NCBI GenBank assembly: GCA_002197995.1
Contig: NGZR01000001.1
Span: 14,899,501 to 14,963,500, forward strand
Reading direction: 5' to 3'
Length of the DNA: 64,000 nt
Source: Gaeumannomyces sp. JS-464
Taxonomy: Eukaryota > Ascomycota > Sordariomycetes > Magnaporthales > Magnaporthaceae
Under the pieces are notes generated by a model that made no database searches, was not told where the DNA came from, and worked only from the letters and a program-made list of their open reading frames with translations. Each line of letters begins with the position of its first letter. Within the stretch, counting starts at the first letter, position 1. The position numbers and the translations under genes are program-made. Shown here piece by piece: positions 46,019 through 55,149 of this stretch.

Positions 46019-46539
46019 ATGTTCCTTGTCAAACCCCTTCTGCCATCACGGCCCTCGCTGCGGTCGCCAGGGGCTTGCCACAGCCGGTGAGCCAGACAGG
46101 AGGCCCAGCCAGCTTCCTAACTCGGGTCTCCGTGGTCACATGCACGGTCCAAACAACCATGGGCAGCTCATACACGGGCCCGGTGGCCCTCGTTATGACA
46201 CAGATCATTACGATCCCGCCCACGACCTCAGCCGCCCCAGTCAGCCCGACGACCCAGGCTGTGATCCCGTCCACGACCCCAGCCGCCCCAGTCAGCTCGA
46301 AGGCTCCGGAGGCCGACGAGCGGTCTCGCCTACCCACTACAAATGAATGCAGATGTGACTGGGGCTGCTGCAAAGGAGCATGCCTTATTAGATCATGGTT
46401 TACTTCGGGTTTTCGTGTAGTATGCTTTATATTTTCTATTATTATTTTTTCGCTTGAAATTCAACGATTGCGAGCCAACCTTTTTTTTGTTATACACCTA
46501 GTTGCTTGCATTGCATTCAAATGCACGGCCGCGTCGTAA
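46019..46539 (+). CDS. Small secreted Ser/Thr/Pro-rich protein (probable one-base frameshift near the start)
   Basis: The ATG at 46019 (MFLVKP) runs into a different frame from the rest (AITALAAVARGLPQPVSQTG). Adding one C to the CCCC run at 46035-46038 would join them into an ordinary signal peptide. The mature part has Thr/Pro/Ala repeats (IPPTTSAAPVSP; IPSTTPAAPVS) and a cysteine block ECRCDWGCCKGAC. It then ends in a hydrophobic stretch that may be read-through past a lost stop. The layout matches the gene at 47633. Function unknown; effector-like features only. Confidence 0.42.
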
Positions 46540-47537
46540 CCTCTCACCTTCGTCAAAAATGCGAGGCACGGGCCGGGACCATATGTAACCAGGTGGATGT
46601 TTCCCCTACCGCTCTTACAGGCGCCGGAGGTGCCACATGTCGGCGGACAGGTATCGGGAAAGAGAGTAGAGTGCAAAGGTGCTAATGGATGTGCCGGTGC
46701 TGTAGATGCTTCGTTTTCGCCTCTGTGGGCACCCGACTCCGCTGCATGCTCGAGACTCCGTGGCTGAATGCCAGGCCTCGTGGCTTTGGCGAATGCGCGA
46801 CCAATGACATAACACGGCCAAAAACGGGGTAGGGTGGGGGTGTGTGCGGGGGAAGAGCCTCCAAAAAAGGCTGGGCCACACTGGCAAAAGGGCTTGGAAA
46901 GCCAAGGATCACATGTGAGGGTAATGCCCAATTCTAATTTCGCCGTCGATAAAGGGCCAACGTCCGCTTGCTGACGCTCGGAACTGCGGCCAATCGTTTG
47001 GCGCCAGTCGCGAGGGAACGCTGTATGTCCGCTTGTGCCCGTCATCCTTTCCGCGTGACTCGTCGATCACGTCGAGTCTACGGCGGCCGTTGCCCATGCC
47101 CGCCGAACGAATGAAGGAACCACTATCCGCGCTCAAATCATCGCGACGGCGGGAGCTCGGGTCTTGTGATACCGCGTCATTCTTCCGCAAAACCTTGCGC
47201 TGCAGGCCCGTAAACCTCCTCGCTCACGCCCGTCGTGGCTCCTAGCGTTCCCGTCGACGACGACCCCATCTCGGACCGAATGGCCGACGTGATGCCCGAA
47301 GCCTGGAGACCAGACGCTACAGGCTTGCCAGCTAGGAACCGAGCAGGCTTGGCGCAGTTTGTGCTGGCGAATGCGTTGGTGGGGTTGAAGCCGATCGTGG
47401 AAGGAGCGATGATTTTGGCTGGGCCGAAAAACTTCGTAGCCATGTTCCCTTGGGCTGGCCAAACCTTGGCGGTGCCAAAAAGCTGCCACGATGGACTCAG
47501 TTTCACGGACAGTGCCCTACGGAGGAGATGGGTTACC

Positions 47538-47544
47538 TATATAG
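47538..47544 (+). promoter_or_regulatory. TATA box of the 47633 small secreted protein gene
   Basis: TATATAG about 90 nt upstream of the ATG at 47633. Confidence 0.45.
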
Positions 47545-47632
47545 GTAGATGGTAGGTGCCAGGCCAAAACTCGTATGTCAGCGCTCCCTGAATTTCTCGA
47601 CATCCACACCGAGGCTAAACCAACTCACAAAA

Positions 47633-48043
47633 ATGATTATCTCAAGGAAGGTCTTCATCGCCCTCGCGGCCATGGTATCCGTGGCCAGTGGTGTGCCAGC
47701 GGCACCTGCAGAAGCCGTCACCCAGACGCTCATTGCGTTGGCTCCCGCAACCAAAGTTCTCCGAGCACCTCAAAGTTCCCAGGTTAACAGCACCGCCCCT
47801 GTGGACACCTCCAAGACTAGCACGACCCTGTCCACGGCTACCCTGACGGCAAATGCAACCACCTCTTCGCCGGTGCCCTCCACGGCCTCCGGGAAGAGGG
47901 AATGCTCCACGGACCCGAACTGCTGTTATTACGCCTGCACCGCCGGCAGCTTTTTTACTCTTGGGCTTGCGTGCTGTACGCCCCCGTACACGAACCCGCG
48001 TGCCTTTGGGAATGATACGAAGCTGACAGAACTCCTGTTTTAG
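47633..48043 (+). CDS. Small secreted cysteine-containing protein
   Basis: 136 aa, intronless. A clear signal peptide (IISRKVFIALAAMVSVASG, after Met1) is followed by a Thr/Ser-rich middle with N-glycosylation sites (NSTA, NATT). Near the C-terminus is a cysteine cluster (ECSTDPNCCYYACTAG, then LACCTPPY). Start chosen at the ATG with AAAAATG context; the in-frame ATG at 47549 would bury the signal peptide. The order signal / Thr-rich / ECxxxxxCCxxxC cluster is shared with the 46019 gene, so they may be paralogues. It lies 1.1 kb from the transposon island, a common setting for fast-evolving secreted proteins. No function known. Confidence 0.6.
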   Translation: MIISRKVFIALAAMVSVASGVPAAPAEAVTQTLIALAPATKVLRAPQSSQVNSTAPVDTSKTSTTLSTATLTANATTSSPVPSTASGKRECSTDPNCCYYACTAGSFFTLGLACCTPPYTNPRAFGNDTKLTELLF

Positions 48044-48732
48044 TTTTCTGTCTCGTCCACCACAAAGACATCTGAAACAGCAACGCGATGGGTACTCGCG
48101 TGGACGGACGCAGCGGGATTGTTGCAAAATGTCTGGAATCAACATGTGGTGGTGATGGTTTATACCGGCATGCGCGTGCGCCCTTTGGAGGACGGAGGGC
48201 CAGGGAGATCACGGATCCAAGGGATCACGGGATCTACCGGATCCACGAGGGAGGGAGCAGAGGAACAGGCCTTTGGTGATCCGGATCGTGTATAAATACC
48301 TGTTTTCGAGCTCACTCTTTGGTAGATAGATTCCTTCCCTCTTTGTGCACAGTAGAGGACCTTTCCCAGATCTAGACGTTCATTGTTCATCCTGTTTCCT
48401 TCATCTATATATATATAATGATCTTTACCCACCCCGGGATGCTCGAAAAGGCTTGGTTTGTCCTGCACTCTGCAGGTCCTTGAATTTGCAATCCGGCCGA
48501 GGAAAGCACCAAGTATGGGAGCTTTCTACATGCCAACCAAAATCGAGGCCCTTCCCCCGACGTCCCGTGTTGATAGCTCTGATACAGGACCCGACATCCC
48601 CTCCCCGAGCTGGCCGGCGGATCGGGTGACACAAGCAGTGGCGCAAGGGTGCCGGCGCGGCTCACGGCGGTTGCCGTCGTGTTGCGCGTCATAATTAACG
48701 ACGAGCGAGCTGATGTGGTGTTCTTTTTTCCC

Positions 48733-48862
48733 TTCCTTTCCTATTTCCTTTCCTATTTCCTTTCCTATTTCCTTTCCTATTTCCTTTCCTATTTCCTTTC
48801 CTATTTCCTTTCCTATTTCCTTTCCTATTTCCTTTCCTATTTCCTTTCCTATTTCCTATCCC
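48733..48862. repeat. 12-bp minisatellite (TTTCCTATTTCC)n
   Basis: About ten near-perfect tandem copies of a 12-bp pyrimidine unit, with strong strand asymmetry. The open frame across it is a by-product of the period being a multiple of three. Confidence 0.9.
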
Positions 48863-48898
48863 TAAGGGAGTGCAGGCTTTTAGCGAGCGTGGGGCACA

Positions 48899-48960
48899 AT
48901 CGCCCAGAATTGTGGGGTTGTAGGGGGTAACCGCATGCAACAACAACGGCACCCTGAATG
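48899..48960 (+). repeat. Dispersed repeat, copy 2
   Basis: Matches 44195-44330: ATCGCCCAGAATTGTGGGGT and the adjoining TGTAGGGGGTAACCG, then GGCACCCTGAATG. Here the pyrimidine tract upstream has expanded into the 12-bp minisatellite. Confidence 0.5.
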
Positions 48961-49183
48961 GTTTTCGCGCGCAGGTTCCGGAGCAGACAATTCCCCTCCA
49001 CGATTTTTCCCCACCAGAATCCTCATGTCTTCTTACGTGTCCTGCCATCTCGATCCCTACACACGCTCCTGTTTGCGTTGTCGCGTCAGTCTGTGGCTCG
49101 ACGATCGTGCACAGCAAGCCGCGAGCGAGCAAAGGACCGTACAGAATCACGAGTGCAAATACCACCCACAGTACCCTTCCGAC

Positions 49184-49693
49184 ATGGCCACCGCGCCTCC
49201 CCCAACCTCGCCGTCCAAGCGGAAGCGCCTGGCCTCTGGAGATGACGATCAGGGAGGCTCGGGGGACGACCCGTTCGCGGAACAGGCTTCCAAGAAACCT
49301 GCCCCCAGCCCCGTCAAGCAGCCGGTGGATCTGCGAAAGCTCAACAAGCCCGTCAGACCAGTCACGCTATCCAGCTCGAGCCCGCTCCCTCCTGATATGC
49401 ACGACATCTACAAACGCGCCCGACGCATTGCAATGCACCTCGACCCAATCGCCCCAGGCGAAGCCCAATCAGCGATCCGGGACATGATGGGTGCCGACGA
49501 CGAATGGCCGGCGACCTGGTTCACGCCCCAAAGGGAGACTGGGGACAACGAGGCTGCGGCGGAGGCTGCGGCGGCAGCAGCGGCTAAGGTGGCGATGGCA
49601 AAGAGGGAGTTGGAAACGCTGCTCGAAATTATGAAGGATGCATCGAGGTGCGCCAAAGAGGGGGCGTCTGAGGCGTCCTGGAGTCTGGACGTA
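49184..49693 (+). pseudogene. 5' part of a PD-(D/E)XK nuclease-like domain gene, split by a transposon
   Basis: The ATG at 49184 opens 170 coherent codons: a Ser/Pro/Lys/Asp-rich N-terminus (SPSKRKRLASGDDDQGGSGD), then LPPDMHDIYKRARRIAMHLD, IRDMMGADDEWPATWF and LETLLEIMKDASRCAKEGAS followed by EASWSLDV. This order is what I know from fungal proteins annotated with a PD-(D/E)XK nuclease-like domain. At the TA in codon 170 the Tc1/mariner element begins. The other side of the element continues in frame from 55564. The catalytic part lies downstream and is not recognisable there, so the gene is inactive. Family call from memory of the motif order. Confidence 0.6.
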
Positions 49694-49719
49694 CAGTGGG
49701 CGGACAAAAGTATCACTTC
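49694..49719 (+). repeat. Left terminal inverted repeat of the Tc1/mariner element
   Basis: 26 nt, interrupted at its inner border by the first LTR element, whose target duplication ACTTC overlaps the end of this repeat (49715-49719). Confidence 0.8.
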
Positions 49720-49954
49720 TGTTGATCCACGTGATCAGCGCGTGCACCGGGATAAACTCCACACCTCGTGGAGCAACGGGCCCAAGGCCCGTGCGCTCCC
49801 ACGAGCCTACAAAAGGGGATCTTGCGATCCCCTTCCTGTATCTAAATTCCTTCAAAGACATGCATCACTACAAACACCAGTTACAGATCTATAGATCTTT
49901 GTTTTTTCCTTTTAGGAGATCTCCGTGCCTACAGGAGTACCACTCCTACCAACA
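49720..49954 (+). repeat. LTR element 1, 5' LTR
   Basis: 235 bp, TGTTG...CAACA. It is the least mutated of the four copies: positions that are A or T in the 3' LTR are still G or C here. Confidence 0.87.
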
Positions 49955-49968
49955 CTGATTAGTGTTGC
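49948..49968 (+). other. Palindrome at the 5' LTR/interior junction
   Basis: CAACACTGATTAGTGTTG is nearly self-complementary and spans the LTR end. The matching junction of element 2 has CAACACTAATTAGT. It occupies the usual primer-binding position, and no tRNA-complementary primer site was recognised there. Confidence 0.5.
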
Positions 49969-50109
49969 TTGAAAAGGCAACACAAATGAGCAAAGTAAAG
50001 GGTTTAACCGTTCGATACCTTCTTTTAAAGCGATTGGGTCAAACGGAAAAGCCTAGGAGCAAAGGAATTGTATTCCACTGCTCGGTAGCGCGTTACACAC
50101 GAGTTAATC

Positions 50110-50235
50110 GAATAACAAAGGCACCTTCCTAAAGCAGGCGACTGGACCTTTGTTTGTGAGATTTAAACAATTGTGAAAAGGGCGTTACGTGATCCCCTTA
50201 AGCACCTTCCTAAAGCAGGCGATTGGACTCCTGGA
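50110..50235 (+). repeat. Internal direct repeat of LTR element 1
   Basis: CACCTTCCTAAAGCAGGCGA occurs twice (about 50121 and 50203), each followed by TTGGAC/CTGGAC. Related copies lie in the corresponding part of element 2 (about 53640-53680, opposite strand). Confidence 0.6.
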
Positions 50236-51460
50236 TCGATCACCCAAACGATATTGCTCGTTAACCCCACCGATAACATATCCGACACCTCGGAATAACA
50301 GGCGGAGGAGCTTAGCGATAAGCAACGTATAATCACAAAAAGCACGCTTTTGTTATACGACCTCCCCAAATTTTTAGCATAAAACATTAACATCCCCCTT
50401 TTAACAAACCCCTCCTATAGCCTCGGAGGATTACCCAACGAAATTTCCATTGCTCGCCGGAACGTATGGATGCTTAAAACACTGCTTTCCTACGGAACCA
50501 CCCATGGCAACAATTTCCTAAACGACGTGCTCGAAGATTACGAGGGGTGGGAGGCAAAGCAGTTCGAGGACCTCGATTAACGGATCGCACGAATTTTCCG
50601 GAAGCATTTGCAAGATTACGGGATCCCTGTACCCGGTTCACCAAAAGGGAAACTTAGCGAAAGGCTTATGCAGGTTATGCGATGGGAGTTAATCCCTGAG
50701 ATAACAACACTTGCAACCGGATTACAGCCCCTTCCTTCCCAAAATCGCATAAGCACCAAAACAAACAATTACCCGATCGACGGTTTGGATGCCCCCAAAC
50801 CGACGCGCCACGCCACCCTTTTAAAAAAGCCCACAGCCAAACAAATTGGCCGAAATGAAATCCAGGGATTACCAAGCCAGCGGCCCAAAAATCCGTCCAG
50901 CTAATTTCCACCACCCCAAGCACTTCCGGCCAGCCAATTTGCAAATCCCCAAACGCCCCCGGTTAACCAATTCACAGCTCCGCCGGTACTAATAACCAAT
51001 GCACGCGCTTAAAGAAAAAAACTGCTAGGATTGGATTATATGGCAGCGCGTGCATTTGGGAGGGCCCCACGCGTTATAAAGCCGCAAGCTTACAAGATAC
51101 CCCTTTTACATCTCCATACGATCTTTTTTTTGGCATTTTACTGCAACGCTAAGCAATGGTACACCCAGCATAGCGGCTGTGGCCCCGAATATGGAATTAC
51201 CTAATCGCTCGAGCACATAAGCGGTTATTACTAATCCCACAAGCACTTAACTAGGTATTGCCCTATTTCTTATTATTTTTATTCACAGTCCCTAATTTAC
51301 GGTCTTTACCGATATTTAGCACGGCTTTTTTGCTTTTATTTTCCTTTGTTTTTAAAGCAGATTACCAGATCCGGAATCCTTTGTTATTAATATTGTGAAA
51401 TCCCCGGATCCGGAAAAAGGCATGTGGCCGTTGCACGCGCATAAAAGAAAAAGTTGCCAA

Positions 51461-51695
51461 TGTTAATCCACGTAATTAGCGCGTGCACCGGGATAAACTC
51501 CACACCTCGTAAAGCAACGGGCCTAAGGCCCGTGCGCTCCCACGAGCTTATAAAAGGGGATTTTGCGATCCCCTTTCTGTATTTAAATTCCTTTAAAGAC
51601 ATGCATTACTACCGACACCAATTCCAGATTTATAGATTTTTGTTTTTTCCTTTTAGGAGATTTCCGTGCCTACAAGAGTACTACTCCTACTAACA
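51461..51695 (+). repeat. LTR element 1, 3' LTR
   Basis: 235 bp, TGTTA...TAACA. Differs from the 5' LTR mostly by C-to-T and G-to-A transitions, many in CpA/TpG context (e.g. TGATCA to TAATTA), the RIP signature. Confidence 0.87.
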
Positions 51696-52028
51696 ACTTC
51701 AATTTTTTTTTTACCCCGCAACCCCGCGACGCGTTTTTATTAACCCTACCTATTTAAACACGCACAACATGCCTAAACGAGGGCCGGATAATCCCTTAGG
51801 GGAATATTCCCCTTATAAAAAAACGAAGATTGCTATAAAATATTTTTCAAGTGTGTTAAAAGCCGTGTTAAACGCAAAATACGATATCCTAATAAGCTCG
51901 ATTAATAGCCTCGTGTTTAAATATGAAAAATAAAAATTAGCGAAATTACGTATACGATCCGGCCGCCCCCTTAAACTTTTTAACGCGGAGATTTTCCGTA
52001 TATTGCAGGTAATAAATAAAAACCTTTT

Positions 52029-52265
52029 TGTTAGTAGGAGTGTTACTCCTGTTAAAAGCCCGGAGCTTTCCCATAGTAACGCACAAAGATTTATAAATCT
52101 AGTACTGGTTCCTATATTATGCATGTTCTGGGAAGGAATCTAGTTACCGGAATGGGATCGCAAAATCCCCTTTTGTAAGCTCGTGGGAGCGCACGGGCCT
52201 TGGGCCCGTTGCTCCACGAGGTGTGGAGTTTATCCCGGTGCACGCGCTGATCACGTGGATTAACA
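52029..52265 (-). repeat. LTR element 2, 3' LTR (minus orientation)
   Basis: 237 bp bounded by TGTTAG...TTAACA on the plus strand. A purine tract homologous to that of element 1 adjoins it (plus-strand CTTTTTCTTTT, 52272-52282). Confidence 0.85.
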
Positions 52266-52749
52266 CTGGCAACTTTTTCTTTTATGCGCGTGCAACGGCC
52301 ACATGCCCTTTTCCGGATCCGGGGATCTCACAATACTAACAACAAAGGATTCCGGATCTGGTAGTCTGCTTTAAAAACAAAGGAAAATAAAGGCAAAAAG
52401 GCCGTGCTAAATATCGGTAAGGACCGTGAATTAGGGACTGTAAATAAAAATAATAGGAAATGGGGCAATGCTTGGTTAAGTGCTCGTGGGATTAGGTAAT
52501 AACCGCTTATGTGCTCGAGCGATCAGGTAATTCCATATTCGGGGCATAACCGATGTGCTGGGTGTACCACTGCTTAGCGTTGCAGTGAAATGCCAAAGGA
52601 AAGATCGCATGGAGTTGTAAAAGGGGTATCCTGTAAGCAGCTGCGGCTTTACAACGCGTAAGGCCCTCCCAAATGCACGCGCTGCCATATAATCCAATCC
52701 TGGCAGTTCTTTTCTTTGGGCGCGTGCATTGGTTATTGGTACCGAAGGC

Positions 52750-53380
52750 GTTGGGGCTTTTGTGCGTGCCCAAAGGTCGGGGGTCTTGTAGGCGTCGGGC
52801 CCAGCGAAGGGGACGTCGGGGTTTTGGGGGTGCCGAAGGCTCCGGGGCTATTGTAAGTGCCGGAAGAATGATTCCATCCTGGCAACTTTTTTCTTTGTGC
52901 CGGAAGCTCCGGGGGTCTCGTGCGTGCTAAAGGCTCCGGGTGTTTTGTGCGTACTGAAGGCTCCGGGGGTCTTGTGCGTACTGAAGGCTCCGGGGGTCTT
53001 GTGCGTACTGAAGGCTCCGGGGGTCTTGTGCGTGCCGAGGGCTCCGGGGGTTTTTGGGGCTCTTATGCGTGCCTAAAGGCCGGGGGTCTTATAGGCGTCG
53101 GGCCCAGCGAAGGGGACGTCGGGGTTTTAAAAGTGCCGGAAGCTCCGGGGGTCTTGTGTGTGCCCGGAGGCTCCAGGGGTTTTGTGTGCGTCGGGCCCAG
53201 CGAAGGGGACGTCGGGGTCTTGGAGGTGCGTCGGGCCCAGCGAAAGGGACGTCGGGGTCTTGGAGGTGCCGGAGGCTCCGGGGGTCTTGTGTGTGTCCGG
53301 AGGCTCCAAGGGATCTTATGCGCGTCGGGCCCAGCGAAAAGGACGTCGGGGTCTTAGGGGTGCCGGGCCGGAAGTTAGGC
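52750..53380. repeat. GC-rich compound minisatellite inside LTR element 2
   Basis: Two interleaved unit types: a ~27-bp unit (AAGGCTCCGGGGGTCTTGTG plus GCGTACTG), about five copies at 52925-53050, and a ~40-bp unit carrying GGGCCCAGCGAAGGGGACGT, about five copies between 52797 and 53345. It stands out as GC-rich in an AT-rich element. Frames stay open on both strands because stop triplets are absent from the units. Confidence 0.8.
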
Positions 53381-53733
53381 ATGGCCATCGGGAAACCGTC
53401 GAAGTAATTATCGCGATTTTCGAATATCGAACCAAAAGACCCAATCGCTTGCTATAAGAAGGTATCTTCGGAATCGCTATCGAAAAGGTTGTTCGCGAAG
53501 CTGTCGGATCGGTTAAGGTAGCCGTTCGTATTGTCAAATCTGGCGGCCGCTACGCCAGGAAATCTTTCAAAGGCCCAATCGCTTGCTACAAAAAGGTGCC
53601 ATTCGAAAGATTACGCTGCAATGCATCGGAATGCATTGCCCAAGCTTATAAAGGACCCAATCGCCTGCTTTAGGAAAGTGTTAAATAGTTAAACCTTTTA
53701 CCTTGCTAATTTGTGACAACCATTACTAATTAG

Positions 53734-53969
53734 TGTTGGTAGGAGTGTTACTCCTGTTAAAAGCCCGGAGCTCTCCTATGGTAACGCACAAAGATTTATA
53801 AATCTAGTACTGGTTCCTGTATTGTGCATATTCTGGGAAGGAATTTAGTTACCGGAAGGGGATCGCAAAATCCCCTTTTGTAAGCTCGTGGAGCGCACGG
53901 GCCTTGGGCCCGTTGCTCCACGAGGTGTGGAGTTTATCCCGGTGCACGCGCTGATTACGTGGATTAACA
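53734..53969 (-). repeat. LTR element 2, 5' LTR (minus orientation)
   Basis: 236 bp bounded by TGTTGG...TTAACA on the plus strand. Confidence 0.85.
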
Positions 53970-54614
53970 CTTTTCATTTCCGAGGTAAATATTTTAAAAA
54001 TACTAAAAGTTAAGGTGTTTTTCCGTATTATTAAACGCGTTTTTAAAAAATTCGGCTTTAAATATCGCCCTGCCATTCGAAAGCCTCGTTTAACGGAAAT
54101 TAATGCAGTTTTACGCTTAGCTTTTGCTAGGAAATACGTTAATTTACTTAACGATACTTTTAAACGCTGGGTTTTTTTTAATAAATCGATTGCAGTACGT
54201 GGCGAAAGTGAACGCACAAAGTACGTATAGTGCCGGGACGTAAGTTTACCCCCCAAATTAACCTTTTTGCGTTAACCTTTTTAACTTTTGCAATTTTAAC
54301 TTTTAAAGCGAAAAACTTAATTATAAAAACGTTTAACCAAAAAAAAAAGCCTACCTGCCACGGCCAAATGTTTTAAGCTGCTATTTTTTACGGCTTACGC
54401 AATACTTTGCACGCGATGCACGGAAATCCCGATTTTAAAAACAGTGGCGTTTTTGCACGGATTGTCCTCGAAGCTTTACAAAAACACCTATTTACAATAT
54501 GCTTTCCTAAAAGCTATTTTTAACAAGATAACGCTTTTACGCATAAAGCTCGTATAGTGCAAAATTAGCTCGAGGATTGGGCTGCAAAAAACGGGATCGA
54601 GTTAATTTTATAGC

Positions 54615-55149
54615 TGTAAAAATATAGGATCTTAATTGGGGCGTGCTTGCGCTAATCTCAATAGCTAACAGGGTTACGTTTAGTTAGTACGAGCCTTGTT
54701 AAGCACTGCAAGTAGTGCTGGCAAAGCTCCAAGCTTAGTGGGTGGTACAGGCTTGTATTGCAGGGAGGAGGCGCTAATAGTCGCCTCTTTTATATACCTT
54801 TCGACATTAATCCCGCGGGCCCCCCGCTTAAAGGGGTTTTAGTGCTGCACGCGATTTTCCGAAAAATTATTTTGTATAGGGAAATTAAAAAATCGACCCA
54901 CGGCTACTAAAGCCATCTTTGCGTTAGGCTTTTAAATTTAACTTGTGCGTTTTTCACCCCTGCCTTAGCGCGTGCAAGGTAAATAAATTAGGTAGCCCTA
55001 CAGCGGCTAACTTAGGCGCTATAGCACGCTGTGGGCCGACCTTGTGCACAGATTTACAAAAGTACAGGGTAGGTAATACAGGGTAAGTAGTGCGGGGTAG
55101 GTAGGGTTTATGCACCCAACCTTAGCTAAATACATTAGTTATTTTAACA
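54615..55149. mobile_element. Solo LTR (535 bp) of another family
   Basis: Begins TGTAAAA and ends TTTTAACA; ATAGC is duplicated at 54610-54614 and 55150-55154. It interrupts the transposase exactly between GIELIL and the PLNSPDLNPIENL block; removing it with one ATAGC restores continuous spacing and frame. Contains TTTTATATACC near 54788. No second copy in the window. Confidence 0.72.

Larger units (their letters stand above)
48044..49183. other. Intergenic with minisatellite and dispersed repeat
   Basis: Holds a small GGATC-rich cluster at 48212-48246, the 12-bp minisatellite at 48733-48862 and dispersed-repeat copy 2 at 48899-48960. The right part is the leader of the interrupted nuclease-like gene. 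Confidence 0.5.
49720..51695 (+). mobile_element. Non-autonomous LTR retrotransposon 1 (1,976 bp)
   Basis: Two 235-bp direct LTRs (49720-49954; 51461-51695), each TGTT...AACA, bracket a 1.5 kb interior. ACTTC occurs immediately before the left LTR (49715-49719) and after the right (51696-51700), a 5-bp target duplication. A purine-rich tract (AAAAGAAAAAG, 51443-51453) precedes the right LTR. No reverse transcriptase, integrase or protease motif is present. The only coding-like interior piece is around 50608-50900 (GSPKGKLSERLMQVMRWEL), unidentified. Size and content fit a TRIM/LARD-like element mobilised in trans. Confidence 0.87.
52029..53969 (-). mobile_element. Non-autonomous LTR retrotransposon 2 (1,941 bp), opposite orientation
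   Basis: LTRs at 53734-53969 (5' on the minus strand) and 52029-52265 (3') are reverse-complement relatives of those of element 1. CTTTT flanks the element on both sides (52024-52028 and 53970-53974). It shares about 450 bp next to its 3' LTR with element 1 (52266-52743 against 50984-51460). Its middle is different: a GC-rich minisatellite at about 52750-53380 replaces the coding-like part. No pol motifs. Confidence 0.86.

Noticed and set aside
47177..47555. Open frames on both strands over the same 330 bases
   Set aside because: Both look equally protein-like and neither has a family motif, start context or introns; no choice is possible.
48733..48862. CRISPR-like regular array
   Set aside because: Units are contiguous 12-mers without spacers, and the genome is eukaryotic.
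48649..48930. ORF of repeated FLSYFLSY
   Set aside because: Product of a 12-bp minisatellite whose period is divisible by three.
52900..53460. Gly/Ser/Val-rich repeat 'proteins' on both strands
   Set aside because: The units lack stop triplets in several frames; no start, domain or splice evidence.
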